The notes under the pieces were generated by a model. The model did not search any database. It had not been told where the DNA came from and saw only the letters and a list, made by a program, of their open reading frames with translations. The translations under genes and the position numbers were made by a program. Positions 5,973-7,125 of a stretch of 7,125 nucleotides of DNA are shown here, piece by piece. Numbering within the stretch: position 1 is the first letter of the stretch; each line of letters opens with the position of its first letter. Source of the DNA: Syntrophorhabdaceae bacterium. GTDB lineage: Bacteria > Desulfobacterota > Syntrophorhabdia > Syntrophorhabdales > Syntrophorhabdaceae. Location of the stretch: NCBI GenBank assembly GCA_026416315.1, contig JAOAFK010000092.1, positions 1 to 7,125 on the forward strand, read 5' to 3'.

Positions 5973-7125
5973 ATGGATAATCGAAGAATACGTTTACTGA
6001 AACATGGGATACGAAATAATGGCCCTGTTGCATACTGGATGAGCAGGGATCAAAGGGTAAGAGATAACTGGGCTCTCATTTTTGCCCAATCACTGGCAAT
6101 TGAACTAAGACTTCCCTTATGTGTGGTATTCTGCCTGATGCCACAGTTTCTTAATGCGACATTAAGGCAATATGATTTTATGCTCAAGGGGCTATATGAA
6201 GTGGCATCAGGACTTATGGAAAATAATATACCTTTTTTTCTTGTAAGGGGCCTACCGGAAAAAGAGATCCCCCAATTCATAAAAACATACAATATAAGCA
6301 CTCTTGTTACGGACTTTGACCCTCTAAAAATCAAAAGAGAGTGGAAAAAGAGGGTGAGTGAAAATATTAATATAACCTTTTTTGAAGTTGATACCCATAA
6401 CATTGTTCCATGCTGGTTTGCATCAAATAAACAGGAATATGCTGCGTTTACAATTCGAACCAAAATCAATAGATTAATGAAAGATTTCCTCACAGAGTTC
6501 CCACAGCCATTGAAACACCCGTTTCCATGGGGTAACAACATTCAGAAGATTGACTGGAAAAGCCCCATGGATGAATTATTGTGTGATCGTTCTATCAAGC
6601 CTGTTTCCTGGATTAAACCCGGTGAAAGAGAAGCGTATAGAGTGATGGAAAATTTTATAAAAAAAGGTTTGAATCTTTATCATATAAAGAGAAATGACCC
6701 TAATTTCGATGGTCAGTCTTCCCTTTCACCCTATCTGCATTTCGGTCAGATATCAGCCCAGAGGATAGCCCTTGAAATTGAAAAGGCAGATATATCTAAT
6801 GAGGCAAAAAAAGTTTTTCTTGAGGAACTCATAATAAGGCGAGAGCTTTCGGACAATTATTGTTTTTATAATGAAAACTATGACCGTTTTGAAGGTTTTC
6901 CCCTGTGGGCAAAAAAAACCTTAAATGAACACAGAAAGGATAAAAGACCCTATGTATATTCTTTGAAAGAATTCGAAGAGGCAAAAACCCATGACCCTCT
7001 CTGGAATGCAGCGCAGTTAGAGATGGTAAAAAAAGGGAAGATGCATGGATATATGCGCATGTACTGGGCAAAAAAGATACTCGAATGGTCTCCTTCACCA
7101 GAGGAGGCAATTTATATAGCCATAT
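5973..7125 (+). CDS. Class II CPD photolyase (deoxyribodipyrimidine photo-lyase), 3' partial
   Basis: The frame runs from ATG 5973 to the window edge without a stop, giving 384 residues of the roughly 450 usual for class II. The enzyme uses FAD and blue or near-UV light to split cyclobutane pyrimidine dimers. Class II features: GPVAYWMSRDQRVRDNWAL (17-35) opening the N-terminal Rossmann-like antenna domain; QSSLSPYLHFGQIS (248-261) and FLEELIIRRELSDNYCFYN (282-300) in the FAD-binding helical domain; and THDPLWNAAQLEMVKKGKMH (339-358). W344, W365 and W372 have the spacing of the Methanosarcina mazei triad W360-W381-W388. By that alignment the flavin-contacting Asn (N403) falls about three residues beyond the edge. 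An in-frame stop at 5952-5954 limits how far upstream the start can be, and the N-terminus fits 5973. No good ribosome binding site is visible (only AAGG at 5953-5956). An out-of-frame ATG at 5968 opens an 11-codon frame. Confidence 0.92.
   Translation, partial: MDNRRIRLLKHGIRNNGPVAYWMSRDQRVRDNWALIFAQSLAIELRLPLCVVFCLMPQFLNATLRQYDFMLKGLYEVASGLMENNIPFFLVRGLPEKEIPQFIKTYNISTLVTDFDPLKIKREWKKRVSENINITFFEVDTHNIVPCWFASNKQEYAAFTIRTKINRLMKDFLTEFPQPLKHPFPWGNNIQKIDWKSPMDELLCDRSIKPVSWIKPGEREAYRVMENFIKKGLNLYHIKRNDPNFDGQSSLSPYLHFGQISAQRIALEIEKADISNEAKKVFLEELIIRRELSDNYCFYNENYDRFEGFPLWAKKTLNEHRKDKRPYVYSLKEFEEAKTHDPLWNAAQLEMVKKGKMHGYMRMYWAKKILEWSPSPEEAIYIAI

Noticed and set aside
6050..6541. A 163-codon open frame on the - strand
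   Set aside because: It lies fully inside the photolyase gene on the opposite strand, where the + frame has clear family motifs. It has no recognisable protein features, and the other long - strand frames in the window are likewise shadows of real genes.
1..7125. Mobile elements, CRISPR array, integrase or attachment site at the tRNA, defence or toxin-antitoxin genes
   Set aside because: No transposase, integrase, regularly spaced direct repeats or duplicated tRNA 3' end was seen. All long + strand frames are accounted for by recognised housekeeping or repair families.

Overview
The window is an AT-rich bacterial chromosome segment. It carries a run of co-directional housekeeping genes on the + strand, then an intergenic gap, then a DNA-repair gene cut off by the right edge. 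The gene order (B12-binding radical SAM protein, rng, ispE, spoVG, tRNA-Gln, prs, rplY/ctc, pth) resembles that of Desulfobacterota (the former Deltaproteobacteria) or Nitrospirota. SpoVG, a two-domain CTC-type L25, the non-mevalonate enzyme IspE and a tRNA without an encoded CCA all fit. This placement is inferred from gene order and protein style, not from a marker-gene comparison.

Left part (1-3137): three tightly packed genes. The first is the C-terminal part of a radical SAM protein with its radical-SAM-linked domain. It overlaps rng (ribonuclease E/G) by 23 bases, and rng overlaps ispE by four bases (ATGA). The close packing predicts one transcript and translational coupling.

Middle part (3138-5678): spoVG, a tRNA-Gln(TTG) gene, prs (PRPP synthetase, GTG start), rplY/ctc (ribosomal protein L25) and pth (peptidyl-tRNA hydrolase, TTG start). 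The tRNA lies 11 bases after spoVG and 23 bases before the prs start, so if transcription is continuous its maturation would cut the mRNA at this point. The products serve translation (tRNA-Gln, L25, Pth), RNA processing (RNase E/G), nucleotide precursor supply (PRPP) and isoprenoid precursor supply (IspE).

Right part (5679-7125): 294 bases without a convincing gene, holding two imperfect inverted repeats, then a class II CPD photolyase whose 3' end lies outside the window. Its electron-transfer tryptophan triad is complete. No mobile element, CRISPR array, toxin-antitoxin pair or defence system was seen. I found no convincing novel system. The points most worth a second look are the tRNA embedded in the mRNA, the joining of two gene modules, the class II photolyase, and substitutions near the active sites of Pth and IspE.
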